A stretch of 64,000 nucleotides of DNA from a bacterium (GTDB lineage: Bacteria > Bacillota > Clostridia > Oscillospirales > Oscillospiraceae). The notes beneath the pieces are model-generated. The model was not told where the DNA came from and ran no database searches. It worked only from the letters and a program-made list of their open reading frames with translations. Each line of letters begins with the position of its first letter. Position 1 is the stretch's first letter. Location: the NCBI GenBank assembly GCA_004560305.1, contig SFVI01000004.1:1-64000 (forward strand), read 5' to 3'. Position numbers and translations under genes: made by a program. Below, piece by piece: positions 24,502-31,701 of the stretch.

Positions 24502-24532
24502 GTACATTATTTACACGTTACTTACACGTTAC

Positions 24533-25723
24533 TTACACGCCCTTGTCTATCATGGCCCGGAAGGCGGGGAGGCTGCGCTCTATCATGTCCCTGGCGACGC
24601 AGTAGCTGAGCCGGAAGTAGCCCGGGCAGCCGAAGCCGTCGGTAGGCACTACCAGCAGATTGTGCCGCAGCCTGGCGGCCTCGGAGAAGGCATTGGCGTC
24701 CCCATTGGGGGCCTTCACCAGCAGGTAAAAGGCACCGTCGGGCTTGGCGCAGGTATAGCCCATCTCCGTCAGACTGTTATACAGAAGCTGCCGGTTCTCG
24801 TCGTAGGCCGCCAGGTCAGGCCGCTCTCCGGCGCAGCGGCCGATGACCATCTGCATCAGGGACGGCGGGCACACATGGCCCATGACCCGGGCCGCGCCGG
24901 CAATGGCGGTGTACAGGGCCTGCCCGTCCTGGGCAAAGCCGGGAACATACACATAGCCGATGCGCTCACCGGGCAGGGAGAGGGACTTGGAATAGGAATA
25001 GCAGACCACAGTGTTTTTGTACAGGCAGGGAATGAAGGGCACGGTGACGCCGCCGTAGACCAATTCCCGGTAAGGCTCGTCGGCGATGATGTAGATGGGG
25101 TGGCCGTACCGGGCGGCACGCTCCTCCAGCAGGGCCCCCAGAGCCTTCAGGGTGGCCTCGGTATACACCACGCCGGAGGGATTGTTGGGGGAGTTGATGA
25201 TGATGGCCTGTGTGTTGGGCGTGATGCGCGCGGCCACCTGCGCAAGGTCGATCTGGAAATGGGCCGTATCCGGCGGCACAATGACGGCACGGGCGCCGTT
25301 TTGCTCCACAAAGGGCACATATTCCGGGAAGAAGGGGGCCACCAGCAGAATCTCACTCTCGGGGCTGACGGCCAGGGCTTTGATCACGGAGATCAGGGCC
25401 GGGGCCGCACCGCAGGTGAAGAACAGCTCCTCCGCTTTCACCGGCAGAGCGAAGCGCGCTTCCAGATCGGCGGCCACGGCGGAGCGGGCATCCCCCAGGC
25501 CGGCGGCCATGGTGTAGCCGTGGACCTTGATGGAATCGGTGTTTGTGACGATGTCCAGAATGGAGGCGTTCACCGCCGCCGGGGCCGGAATGCTGGGATT
25601 GCCCAGGGAATAATCATAAACATTTTCCGGGCCCACGACAGCGGCCTGCTGCAGACCGTAGGCAAACAGGGCACGGATGACGGAAGGCTCCGCCCCCAGT
25701 TGATAACACTGCTGATTGATCAT
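24533..25723 (-). CDS. Pyridoxal phosphate-dependent aminotransferase, class I/II
   Basis: This 396-residue fold-type I PLP enzyme resembles aspartate-type aminotransferases. It shows YDYSLGNPSIPAP (substrate arm), INSPNNPSGVVYTEATL, and the PLP Lys in VVCYSYSKSLSLPGERIGYV. The C-terminal Arg lies in GYFRLSYC. ATG 25723 is used because AGGAG sits 8 bases upstream; a GTG at 25732 overlaps that site. The substrate pair is not determinable; many relatives are annotated as aspartate or alanine aminotransferases. It appears to be a single-gene unit. Confidence 0.92.
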   Translation of the reverse strand: MINQQCYQLGAEPSVIRALFAYGLQQAAVVGPENVYDYSLGNPSIPAPAAVNASILDIVTNTDSIKVHGYTMAAGLGDARSAVAADLEARFALPVKAEELFFTCGAAPALISVIKALAVSPESEILLVAPFFPEYVPFVEQNGARAVIVPPDTAHFQIDLAQVAARITPNTQAIIINSPNNPSGVVYTEATLKALGALLEERAARYGHPIYIIADEPYRELVYGGVTVPFIPCLYKNTVVCYSYSKSLSLPGERIGYVYVPGFAQDGQALYTAIAGAARVMGHVCPPSLMQMVIGRCAGERPDLAAYDENRQLLYNSLTEMGYTCAKPDGAFYLLVKAPNGDANAFSEAARLRHNLLVVPTDGFGCPGYFRLSYCVARDMIERSLPAFRAMIDKGV

Positions 25724-26027
25724 TGGGTTCACTCCTGTCGGAATTGGATGGAGGTATTATAAACCCGGATGGGCGTTTTGGGAAGAAAAAAATGAAATCC
25801 CCGCTGGAGCACCAAAAAAGCCGCCCTGACGGCGGCTTGGAGGCAGCGCTTTTTGAAAAGACAGAAGAAAGATGACAGCGAGGGATTCGCTTGCATCAGC
25901 GGCGGGGCCGCTGATGAAGGACTTGCCCAGTGTTTGCACTGGGCAAGGAAAGCCCCACCGGGGCTTTCGATAGTGATTCGAATCCCCGCTGGAGCACCAA
26001 AAATGACCGCTGTAAAGCGGTCATTTT
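25724..26027. repeat. Intergenic stretch with tRNA-Lys 3'-end fragments and hairpins
   Basis: No gene is seen. AATCCCCGCTGGAGCACCAA occurs at 25796-25815 and again at 25981-26000 as direct repeats. Both equal the T-arm and acceptor 3' end (with CCA) of the tRNA-Lys gene at 26028-26103, but on the opposite strand. Each is followed by a GC-rich hairpin: AAGCCGCC/GGCGGCTT (25818-25838) and AATGACCGCT/AGCGGTCATT. The stretch between holds two more hairpins, CTTGCCCAGTG/CACTGGGCAAG (25922-25947) and AAAGCCCC/GGGGCTTT (25949-25968). These look like remnants of a plus-strand tRNA-Lys copy. Confidence 0.7.
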
Positions 26028-26050
26028 TGGTGCTCCAGCGGGGATTCGAA
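25977..26050. repeat. Perfect 35-base inverted repeat ending in the tRNA-Lys gene
   Basis: The left arm 25977-26011 (starting TTCGAATCCCCGCTGG) and the right arm 26016-26050 are exact complements around GTAA. The right arm includes the 3' end of the tRNA-Lys gene. In a minus-strand transcript the precursor could fold the tRNA 3' end into this hairpin in competition with the cloverleaf. Confidence 0.9.
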
Positions 26051-26103
26051 CCCCGGACACCCTGCTTAAAAGGCAGGTGCTCTGCCTACTGAGCTACTGG
26101 GGC
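26028..26103 (-). tRNA. tRNA-Lys (UUU)
   Basis: The cloverleaf is read on the minus strand, with anticodon loop CUUUUAA and stem CCUGC/GCAGG, D-arm AGCUCAGUAGGCAGAGC, T-arm with GGUUCGAAUCC and an encoded CCA. The acceptor stem GCCCCAG/CUGGAGC has one mismatch at pair 3-70 (C opposite A). It is the last gene of a five-tRNA cluster. Confidence 0.92.
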
Positions 26104-26143
26104 ATATATACTCTTCTCCGAAGCCGGAAGAAGTGAATCGACG

Positions 26144-26217
26144 TGGCTGGGATGGCGGGACTCGAACCCACTATATCGGAGTCAAAGTCCGGTGTGTTAC
26201 CATTACACTACATCCCA
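26144..26217 (-). tRNA. tRNA-Gln (UUG)
   Basis: Acceptor UGGGAUG/CAUCCCA, anticodon loop CUUUGAC with UUG at 34-36, T-loop GGUUCGAGUCC, discriminator G and encoded CCA. The start U pairing with A is typical of tRNA-Gln. Confidence 0.94.
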
Positions 26218-26260
26218 TTTTATAAACTGAGACCGGCGAGCCGGCCTCCTGTTGTTTATG

Positions 26261-26337
26261 TGGGGTGGGATATGGGGCTCGAACCCACGACACCCGGAAC
26301 CACAATCCGGTGCTCTGCCAACTGAGCTAATCCCACC
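26261..26337 (-). tRNA. tRNA-His (GUG)
   Basis: Acceptor GUGGGAU/AUCCCAC with the extra 5' G opposite a discriminator C, the identity element of tRNA-His. Anticodon loop UUGUGGU gives GUG. CCA is encoded. Confidence 0.95.
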
Positions 26338-26349
26338 ATATTGAAAATT

Positions 26350-26426
26350 TGGCACGCCAAGAGGGATTCGAACCCCCGACCTACTGCTTAGAAGGCAGTT
26401 GCTCTATCCTGCTGAGCTATTGGCGC
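26350..26426 (-). tRNA. tRNA-Arg (UCU)
   Basis: Acceptor GCGCCAA/UUGGCGU, anticodon loop CUUCUAA gives UCU, T-loop GGUUCGAAUCC, encoded CCA. Confidence 0.94.
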
Positions 26427-26456
26427 GTATGACTTCCGCACCCGCGCCCACACAGA

Positions 26457-26530
26457 TGGAGCGGGTGATGGGAATCGAACCCACGTATCCAGCTTGGAAG
26501 GCTGGTGTTCTACCATTGAACTACACCCGC
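26457..26530 (-). tRNA. tRNA-Gly (UCC)
   Basis: Acceptor GCGGGUG/CACCCGC, anticodon loop CUUCCAA gives UCC, T-loop GGUUCGAUUCC, discriminator U and encoded CCA. It is the first gene of the leftward cluster. Confidence 0.95.
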
Positions 26531-26612
26531 AAGGCCGTCCCCTATTCAGCCATGAGATAATACCACATTTATACTGCCAATGTCAACAGCTTTTATGAAA
26601 TTTCTGCGAAAA

Positions 26613-27479
26613 TTATAGCAGCAGGTTGCCCAGGCCCAGCACCAGCAGATGGAGCGGGTAGGCGGCGTAAAAGCCCAGCTTCAGGCCGGGGCCCTTCTTG
26701 CCGTTATACAGCAGCACCGGCAGCAGGGACAGCAGGGAGAAGTAAAAGCGCAGGGGGGAACCGGGGCCATACATCCACCAGCACCAGAGGGCGAGCACCA
26801 CCAGCTGAGCCGGGCGGCTGCGGCGGCAGAGCCAGAGGGCGGCAATGAGGGCCAGGCCCTGCCAGGCATAGTCCGCCGACGGCTGGAAGAGCAGCATGGA
26901 AACCGTGAGGATCAGCGCGGCGGGCAGGAGCTTTGGAAGGGGTGCATCGTCATGAACCAGGCCATCCAGCACCATCATGGCGGCAAGGCCGAAGGAGAGA
27001 GTATAGAACACGTTCAGCTCCGCCCCCAGCAGCTCCACCCCGAACAGGGACAAGCGCAGGGTGCCGCAGAGGAAAAACAGGGCCAGACAGACAAGGCCGC
27101 TGTCCACCCCGGCCAGCAGAGCGTAGGCCACCAGAGCGCAAAGGGCCACGGCGATGCAGAAAATGCCGTTTTCGGTCAGACCCAGGCTGAGAACCGGCTG
27201 GGCCAGGGAGAAGCTGCTGCCGTAATCAAAGAGCAGGGTATAGGGGATCTGGGACAGGGCGGCAAAAAGCAGCAGCCGGGAGAGATAGCGCCGCCGGCTG
27301 GAGGTCTTGTCAAAACCGTTGACCAGCAGGAAGCAGTAGATAGGGAAGGCAATGCGGCCGATGGCACGCATAAGGTCATAAATGTCATAAGACACCAGGT
27401 TATTGGCTCGGAGAAAGAAGCCCGTATGGTCAATAATCATGGCGGTCAGGGCCAGGATTTTAAGGGTAAAAACGCTCAT
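26613..27479 (-). CDS. TraX family membrane protein
   Basis: This 288-residue polytopic membrane protein has about eight hydrophobic segments. MIIDHTGFFL near the start, then RAIGRIAFPIYCFLLVNGF and RYLSRLLLFAALSQIPYTL are the conserved core of the TraX family. The plasmid member acetylates the N-terminus of F-pilin. Chromosomal homologues are common in Clostridia and probably act as acyltransferases, with unknown targets. It lies upstream of the tRNA cluster on the same strand. No conjugation genes are nearby. Confidence 0.9.
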   Translation of the reverse strand: MSVFTLKILALTAMIIDHTGFFLRANNLVSYDIYDLMRAIGRIAFPIYCFLLVNGFDKTSSRRRYLSRLLLFAALSQIPYTLLFDYGSSFSLAQPVLSLGLTENGIFCIAVALCALVAYALLAGVDSGLVCLALFFLCGTLRLSLFGVELLGAELNVFYTLSFGLAAMMVLDGLVHDDAPLPKLLPAALILTVSMLLFQPSADYAWQGLALIAALWLCRRSRPAQLVVLALWCWWMYGPGSPLRFYFSLLSLLPVLLYNGKKGPGLKLGFYAAYPLHLLVLGLGNLLL

Positions 27480-27540
27480 GGCAGTTCCTCGCTGTAGTTT
27501 CTGATGGTATCAGGGACGGACAACGGCGGTTTTTGTTCCC

Positions 27541-28881
27541 TTATTTGCCGCTGCGGGTGCGTGCCAGCAGCTTTTTGTAGGGGGCCATCATGCCCTGGTT
27601 GAATTTGGCGCGCACCTTGTCTCCGGCGGCACCGCTGCGCATCAGAACGCCCAGCAGGCTCATGGCCAGCATCCGGCCCCGGTGCTTCTGGGGGAAATCG
27701 TAAAGCCCATGGGCTTTGTAGTAGTCATGGTCGGCCTTCATAATGCCCCGCATGAGCCAGATCAGATCCCGGAAGATCTTCAGGCCGCCCACACCGTAGA
27801 AGTTCCGGGGCGGTACATAGCGGTTCTCCAGGGAATAGGCCAGACGCTTGGCGGCAGCTTCCATGCTGGGCAGGTCATAGCCCACGCCGGCCAGAAAATT
27901 GCGGCCCACCTGGGCCCGGGCCTCAATGACGGTTTTCAGGTTCTCCTCCGCCTCATAGTCGCCGTTGACGATATAGGCAAAGGGCTTGCCCTCGGTGACG
28001 GTGCGGTGACCGTTGCAGAACTGCCGGTCATCATACATTTTGAAGAGGCTGCCCATGCTGTGATCCCGGAGGGTAAAGGCATAAATAATGGCATCGGCAT
28101 TCTGGATGTTCTCCCGGAGGAAGGTGTCAAAGCCGTCCTTCTGGATACAGCGGCCATCGGCGGCACAGCCGAAGCAGCCCAGGCAGCCGCCCTTGAAGGG
28201 GAAGTCCGCCAGGTTCACAAAGCGGGTCTGGTAGGGATAGAGGGCACGGAAATCCTTGATCATGGCCCGGAGGCTGGCATCCTCCTCCCGCAGGTCGCCC
28301 ACGATGACGGTGTCGAAACCCTCCGGCTTCACGCCGGGGCTGAGGGTTTGAACATAAGGGGGACGGGCAGGCGCCGGCGCGGCGGCGGGCGCCGGCTCAT
28401 ACAGCTGGTTTTCCGCACAGTAGACCGCGTAGCGGAGAAAATCCTCCGCCTCCCGGCGGCCCTGCTCCGTCAGCAGATCCTCCATATCGGCGGAAAGGCC
28501 GTGGATGACGCGCATGCCCATATCCCGGCAGTTCTCCTCCAGATAGCGGTGGGCGGTAACATCAAAGAAGTGCTTGGAGGTGGTCAGCTGGGTGACATAG
28601 ATATCCCGAAAGTCTGCCCCGCTGCGCTTCATCAGCTCCAGGAAACGGTGCAGCTGGGAGGGGGCCAGGAAGGTATAGACCGGGTATGAGAACAGCAGCA
28701 GTTCTGCGGAGCGGATGGCCTCCACCGCGCCGCTCATATCCCGCTCAAAGCTCTGGAGACCGGCCCCCACGTTGAGAAAGTCAAAGCTGTGCCGGGGGAA
28801 ACGCTTTTCCAGATACAACACCGTCTGCAAGGTGACGCTGTTTTTCCCCCGGGGGGAGCCGTTGATGACGCAGATTTTCAT
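27541..28881 (-). CDS. Tandem flavodoxin-like (NADPH-dependent FMN reductase type) iron-sulfur flavoprotein
   Basis: This 446-residue protein has two flavodoxin-like units. The first (about residues 1-175) begins MKICVINGSPRGKNSVTLQT, the phosphate-binding loop of FMN reductases, with a second FMN contact region SAELLLFSYPVYTF. An Ala/Pro linker follows (about 178-190). The second unit (about 200-380) has the Cys motif GGCLGCFGCAADGRC, like iron-sulfur flavoproteins, and IIYAFTLRDHSMGS. A basic C-terminal region ends the protein. ATG 28881 follows CAGGAG; the longer frame to 28929 is not used. It probably does FMN-based electron transfer; partner and substrate are unknown. Confidence 0.85.
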   Translation of the reverse strand: MKICVINGSPRGKNSVTLQTVLYLEKRFPRHSFDFLNVGAGLQSFERDMSGAVEAIRSAELLLFSYPVYTFLAPSQLHRFLELMKRSGADFRDIYVTQLTTSKHFFDVTAHRYLEENCRDMGMRVIHGLSADMEDLLTEQGRREAEDFLRYAVYCAENQLYEPAPAAAPAPARPPYVQTLSPGVKPEGFDTVIVGDLREEDASLRAMIKDFRALYPYQTRFVNLADFPFKGGCLGCFGCAADGRCIQKDGFDTFLRENIQNADAIIYAFTLRDHSMGSLFKMYDDRQFCNGHRTVTEGKPFAYIVNGDYEAEENLKTVIEARAQVGRNFLAGVGYDLPSMEAAAKRLAYSLENRYVPPRNFYGVGGLKIFRDLIWLMRGIMKADHDYYKAHGLYDFPQKHRGRMLAMSLLGVLMRSGAAGDKVRAKFNQGMMAPYKKLLARTRSGK

Positions 28882-29209
28882 GGCGATACTCCTGTTTAAC
28901 AACGATTTTATACAAGAATTATAAACCATGTTTCGGGAAAAATCTACAGTACACTTTTTTTCTATGCGTTTGCGTAGAAAAAAAGCGGCGGACTGAAAGC
29001 CAGTCCGCCAAACAGGGTTGTGGGATAAAGATATGAGCCGTGATCTTTCGATTGAAAGACCAATTGGATAAGCTGTGATGGTAGGATAACGCTTTTTTCC
29101 AAAATTGTAAAGAGCGAAGGAAGGGGAGCGGGCACTAGTTTTGTCGAATGCATATTTTTCTCATTTGCGGTTACAATAGCAGGGAAACCATTTGAGAGGA
29201 GTAAGGTTC
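28882..29209. other. Intergenic region with two hairpins, no gene seen
   Basis: TTTTTTTCTATGCG pairs with CGTAGAAAAAAA (28954-28983), and GGCGGACTG pairs with CAGTCCGCC (28986-29008). A GATCTTTCGATTGAAAGACC hairpin lies near 29043-29062, and a T6 run follows at about 29092. This could be a small RNA with its terminator or a decayed gene. No good promoter is identified. A weak TACAAT lies at about 29172 before the DUF378 gene. Confidence 0.35.
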
Positions 29210-29422
29210 ATGATCATGGATCGTATCGCCCTGGTGCTGGCCATTATCGGCGGCGTCAACTGGGGCAGCGTGGGACTGTTTCGCTTCGACATTGTAGCGT
29301 GGATCTTCGGCGGTCAGACCGCGACAGTCAGCCGTGTGATCTATACTCTGGTGGGACTGGCATCCCTGTGGTGCATTTCCCTGCTTTTCCGAAGCGACGC
29401 AATCACCGACGAAAACGTATAA
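29210..29422 (+). CDS. DUF378 small membrane protein
   Basis: This 70-residue protein has two hydrophobic helices. MDRIALVLAIIGGVNWGSVG, then LFRFDIVAWIFGG and a second helix VIYTLVGLASLWCISLLFR are the DUF378 (YuzA-like) pattern. Function is unknown. ATG 29210 follows GAGGAGTAAGG. A terminator follows directly (29429-29464). Confidence 0.9.
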   Translation: MIMDRIALVLAIIGGVNWGSVGLFRFDIVAWIFGGQTATVSRVIYTLVGLASLWCISLLFRSDAITDENV

Positions 29423-29428
29423 ACACAA

Positions 29429-29464
29429 GATAAAACAGAGGCTCCCCGGAGCCTCTGTTTTATC
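29429..29464 (+). terminator. DUF378 terminator, first copy
   Basis: GATAAAACAGAGGCTCC pairs with GGAGCCTCTGTTTTATC around CC, seven bases after the stop codon. It is palindromic and can work in both directions. Confidence 0.88.
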
Positions 29465-29675
29465 GTTCAGCCTGTCAAAAAAGTCCTGCCAGGACTTTTT
29501 TGACCGCTTCAGCCGCCGAGCATTTTGATACGATCAAAATGCTGCTTCGCCCGAAAAGCCTGATTTTCAGGCTTTTCTGCGGCGGGTTATTGAAACACGA
29601 GGCGGGCCTTGCCCCCTCGTGCACCCCCGCTGCTCTCGTTTTGACTGTCTGAGCATCGTTTTTTGACAGTCTCAA

Positions 29676-29711
29676 GATAAAACAGAGGCTCCCCGGAGCC
29701 TCTGTTTTATC
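29676..29711. terminator. Second copy of the DUF378 terminator
   Basis: Identical to 29429-29464. It now lies 20 bases after the stop of the leftward flavin oxidoreductase gene and probably serves as its terminator. Confidence 0.88.
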
Positions 29712-29731
29712 TTTCAGTTCGTTGCTTTGTG

Positions 29732-31669
29732 TTACGACAGCGCCCGCACGGCCTCATAGGCATCCTCCACAGCAAAGAGAATCTTCCTGGGGCTTTGGCT
29801 GTCTCCGATGATGGTCACAGGGGCAATGGCTCTGAAAGGCTCCGCCTGCGCCGCGGTGGGGAGAAAGCCCAGGGCCAGCAACACCGTGTCGCAGTCCAGC
29901 ACCTGCTCCTGCCCCTTGCTCTCCACGGTGACACGGCATCCCAGCCCAGCCTCCTCTATCCGTTTCAGTCTGGTACCGGGCATGAAGCAGACCCCGGACC
30001 TGTCCATGTACTGCTTCATCAGCATGTCGTTCATCTTAAATCCCGGCTCCGAGGGGATGGTTCCGGCCATGTCGATGCAGCTGACCTGCTTGCCCCACAT
30101 ATCCATCTGCAAGGCGCATTCCACGCCCACCAGGCCGCCGCCTACCACCACGACCCTGTCCCCCACGTCGCACAGGTCATCCAGCGCCTGGGTGGCAGGA
30201 TACACATTGGGCAGCGCCAGCCCGGGGATGGCGGCGGGCAGAACCGGCTGCCCACCGGCGGCCCAGATGATATGATCCGGGGCGAAAGCTGCTGCCAGCT
30301 CCGGCGATGCCGACCGATAGTAACGCACAGGGATATCCCGTAAGCTCAGCTCCCGCTCAAAGTAGCGCAGCATACTGTGCATATCCCGCTTGAAAAAGGG
30401 CTTGCAGGCATAGCGGGTGTTGCCTCCCAGACGGCCTGTCTTTTCCCATAGCTCCACCTGATGCCCAGCGTCATGGGCATAGATGGCCGCCATGCAGCCT
30501 CCGGGGCCGCCGCCCACCACCAATATCCGCTTTGGCCGGGTTGCCTTGGGGATGTCCCGGCTGCCGTCCTCATGGCCGCAGCGGGGATTCAGGGCGCAAC
30601 CGGCCTGCTGCCCGGCGTAGACCCGGCCGATACAGCCCTCGTTGCAGGAAATGCAGGGGCGGATGGTCTCCGGCCTGCCGGACAGCACCTTGTTGGGCAG
30701 CTGGGGGTCTGCCAACAGGCCCCGGCCGATCACCGCCAGGTCGCACACGCCGTTCATGATCGCCGCCTCCGCCTTGGCCACGTTGCCGAAGCGGCCATGG
30801 GTCAGCACCGGCACCTCCACCGCCGCCTTTATGATCCTGGCGGAGCGGGATTGCAGGGTGGTCATCTGCATCCCCGCCGGCGGCATGGCGTGGAACCAGT
30901 TCTCATGGCAGCCCGCGTCCACATGCAGGGCGTCGGCCCCATAGCTGACGATCAGCCGGGCCAGCGCCAGGCCCTCCTCCATGCGCCGGTAGCCCTCCCC
31001 CTCCATATAGTGGTCCGGGGTAAACTTCACGATCACAGGAAAGCCGGCTCCGCCCTCCTCCTTACAGATCTGGATCAGCTCCTTCAGAAACCTTGCCCTG
31101 TTTTCCAGGCTGCCGCCGTAGCTATCTGTCCGGGTGTTCCAGCGCCGGGTCAAAAACTGATCCGTGAGATAACCGCCGTAGGCATGGATCTCCACGCAGT
31201 CCGCCCCGCAGCGCAGGGCCGCCTGGACAGACCGGCGGTAGTCCGCCTCCAGAAGGGCGATCTCCTCCAGACTCAGCGGATGGCATTTCAGCTTGGGCGC
31301 GTGCATCCAAGGGCAGGGGCTGGCGCTGACCGGGACTTTATAGCGGGTGCTGGCCCCGCCGATGCGTCCGTCTCCGGGCATGATCTGGGCGCCCACCATG
31401 CAGCCGTAGCTGTGGCTGCGCTCCACAATCCGACGAAACAGCGCCTCCGTCTCCTCCGTGAAGAAGATGGAATGATCCACGGACTCAAAGCTGTCCGAGC
31501 CCTTCACGTTGCAGAAGATCAGGGCAGCCCCGCCCTTGGCCCGCTCCACAAAGTAGTCCACGGTGGAAGCATCCATGTTTCCCACGGTCACGCCCATGGG
31601 GGCCATGACCATTCGGTTTTTCAGTTCCATCCTTCCGATTCGGAAGGGCTCTGCCAATACGGATGACAT
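29732..31669 (-). CDS. NADH:flavin oxidoreductase / 2-enoate reductase (BaiCD/BaiH-like)
   Basis: This 645-residue protein has an N-terminal old-yellow-enzyme barrel with FMN (about 1-340; NRMVMAPMGVTVGNMD, VEIHAYGGYLTDQFLT). A Cys motif for one 4Fe-4S cluster follows (CISCNEGCIGRVYAGQQAGC, C-x2-C-x3-C-x11-C), then an FAD/NADH-binding half (ILVVGGGPGGCMAA near 375, VVVVGGGLVGVECA near 510). The architecture equals 2,4-dienoyl-CoA reductase, enoate reductases and the bile acid enzymes BaiCD and BaiH. It is 32 bases downstream of a BaiE-like gene on the same strand, which suggests steroid, bile acid or unsaturated acid substrates. ATG 31669 follows GGAGGAA; the frame to 31783 overlaps the upstream gene. 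Confidence 0.9.
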   Translation of the reverse strand: MSSVLAEPFRIGRMELKNRMVMAPMGVTVGNMDASTVDYFVERAKGGAALIFCNVKGSDSFESVDHSIFFTEETEALFRRIVERSHSYGCMVGAQIMPGDGRIGGASTRYKVPVSASPCPWMHAPKLKCHPLSLEEIALLEADYRRSVQAALRCGADCVEIHAYGGYLTDQFLTRRWNTRTDSYGGSLENRARFLKELIQICKEEGGAGFPVIVKFTPDHYMEGEGYRRMEEGLALARLIVSYGADALHVDAGCHENWFHAMPPAGMQMTTLQSRSARIIKAAVEVPVLTHGRFGNVAKAEAAIMNGVCDLAVIGRGLLADPQLPNKVLSGRPETIRPCISCNEGCIGRVYAGQQAGCALNPRCGHEDGSRDIPKATRPKRILVVGGGPGGCMAAIYAHDAGHQVELWEKTGRLGGNTRYACKPFFKRDMHSMLRYFERELSLRDIPVRYYRSASPELAAAFAPDHIIWAAGGQPVLPAAIPGLALPNVYPATQALDDLCDVGDRVVVVGGGLVGVECALQMDMWGKQVSCIDMAGTIPSEPGFKMNDMLMKQYMDRSGVCFMPGTRLKRIEEAGLGCRVTVESKGQEQVLDCDTVLLALGFLPTAAQAEPFRAIAPVTIIGDSQSPRKILFAVEDAYEAVRALS

Positions 31670-31701
31670 ATCAATATTCCTCCGATCCCTGAGTCTGCCC
31701 C

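Larger units (their letters stand above)
29426..29711. repeat. Terminator-bracketed cassette, copy 2 (best preserved)
   Basis: An exact 39-base direct repeat (29426-29464 and 29673-29711), which is the whole terminator hairpin of the DUF378 gene starting CAAGATAAAACAGAGGC, flanks a 208-base core. The left core end is CAGCCTGTCAAAAAAGTCC (29468-29486) and the right end is CGTTTTTTGACAGTCT (29657-29672). CTGTCAAAAAA and TTTTTTGACAG are terminal inverted repeats. The core closely matches copy 1 (1985-2186) along most of its length and contains hairpins such as AGCATTTTGAT/ATCAAAATGCT and AAAAGCCTGA/TCAGGCTTTT. No ORF of interest is inside. Confidence 0.9.

Noticed and set aside
24508..24540. Three tandem TTACACGTTAC units as a CRISPR or iteron array
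   Set aside because: Units of 11 bases without spacers, only three copies and no cas or rep genes. Kept only as a minor tandem repeat.
25796..26003. Attachment sites of a present integrated element
   Set aside because: Only about 160 bases lie between the direct copies and no integrase gene is near, so at most this is a scar.
26613..27479. TraX as a sign of a conjugative element
   Set aside because: No relaxase, type IV secretion or integrase genes are nearby, and chromosomal TraX homologues are common in Clostridia.
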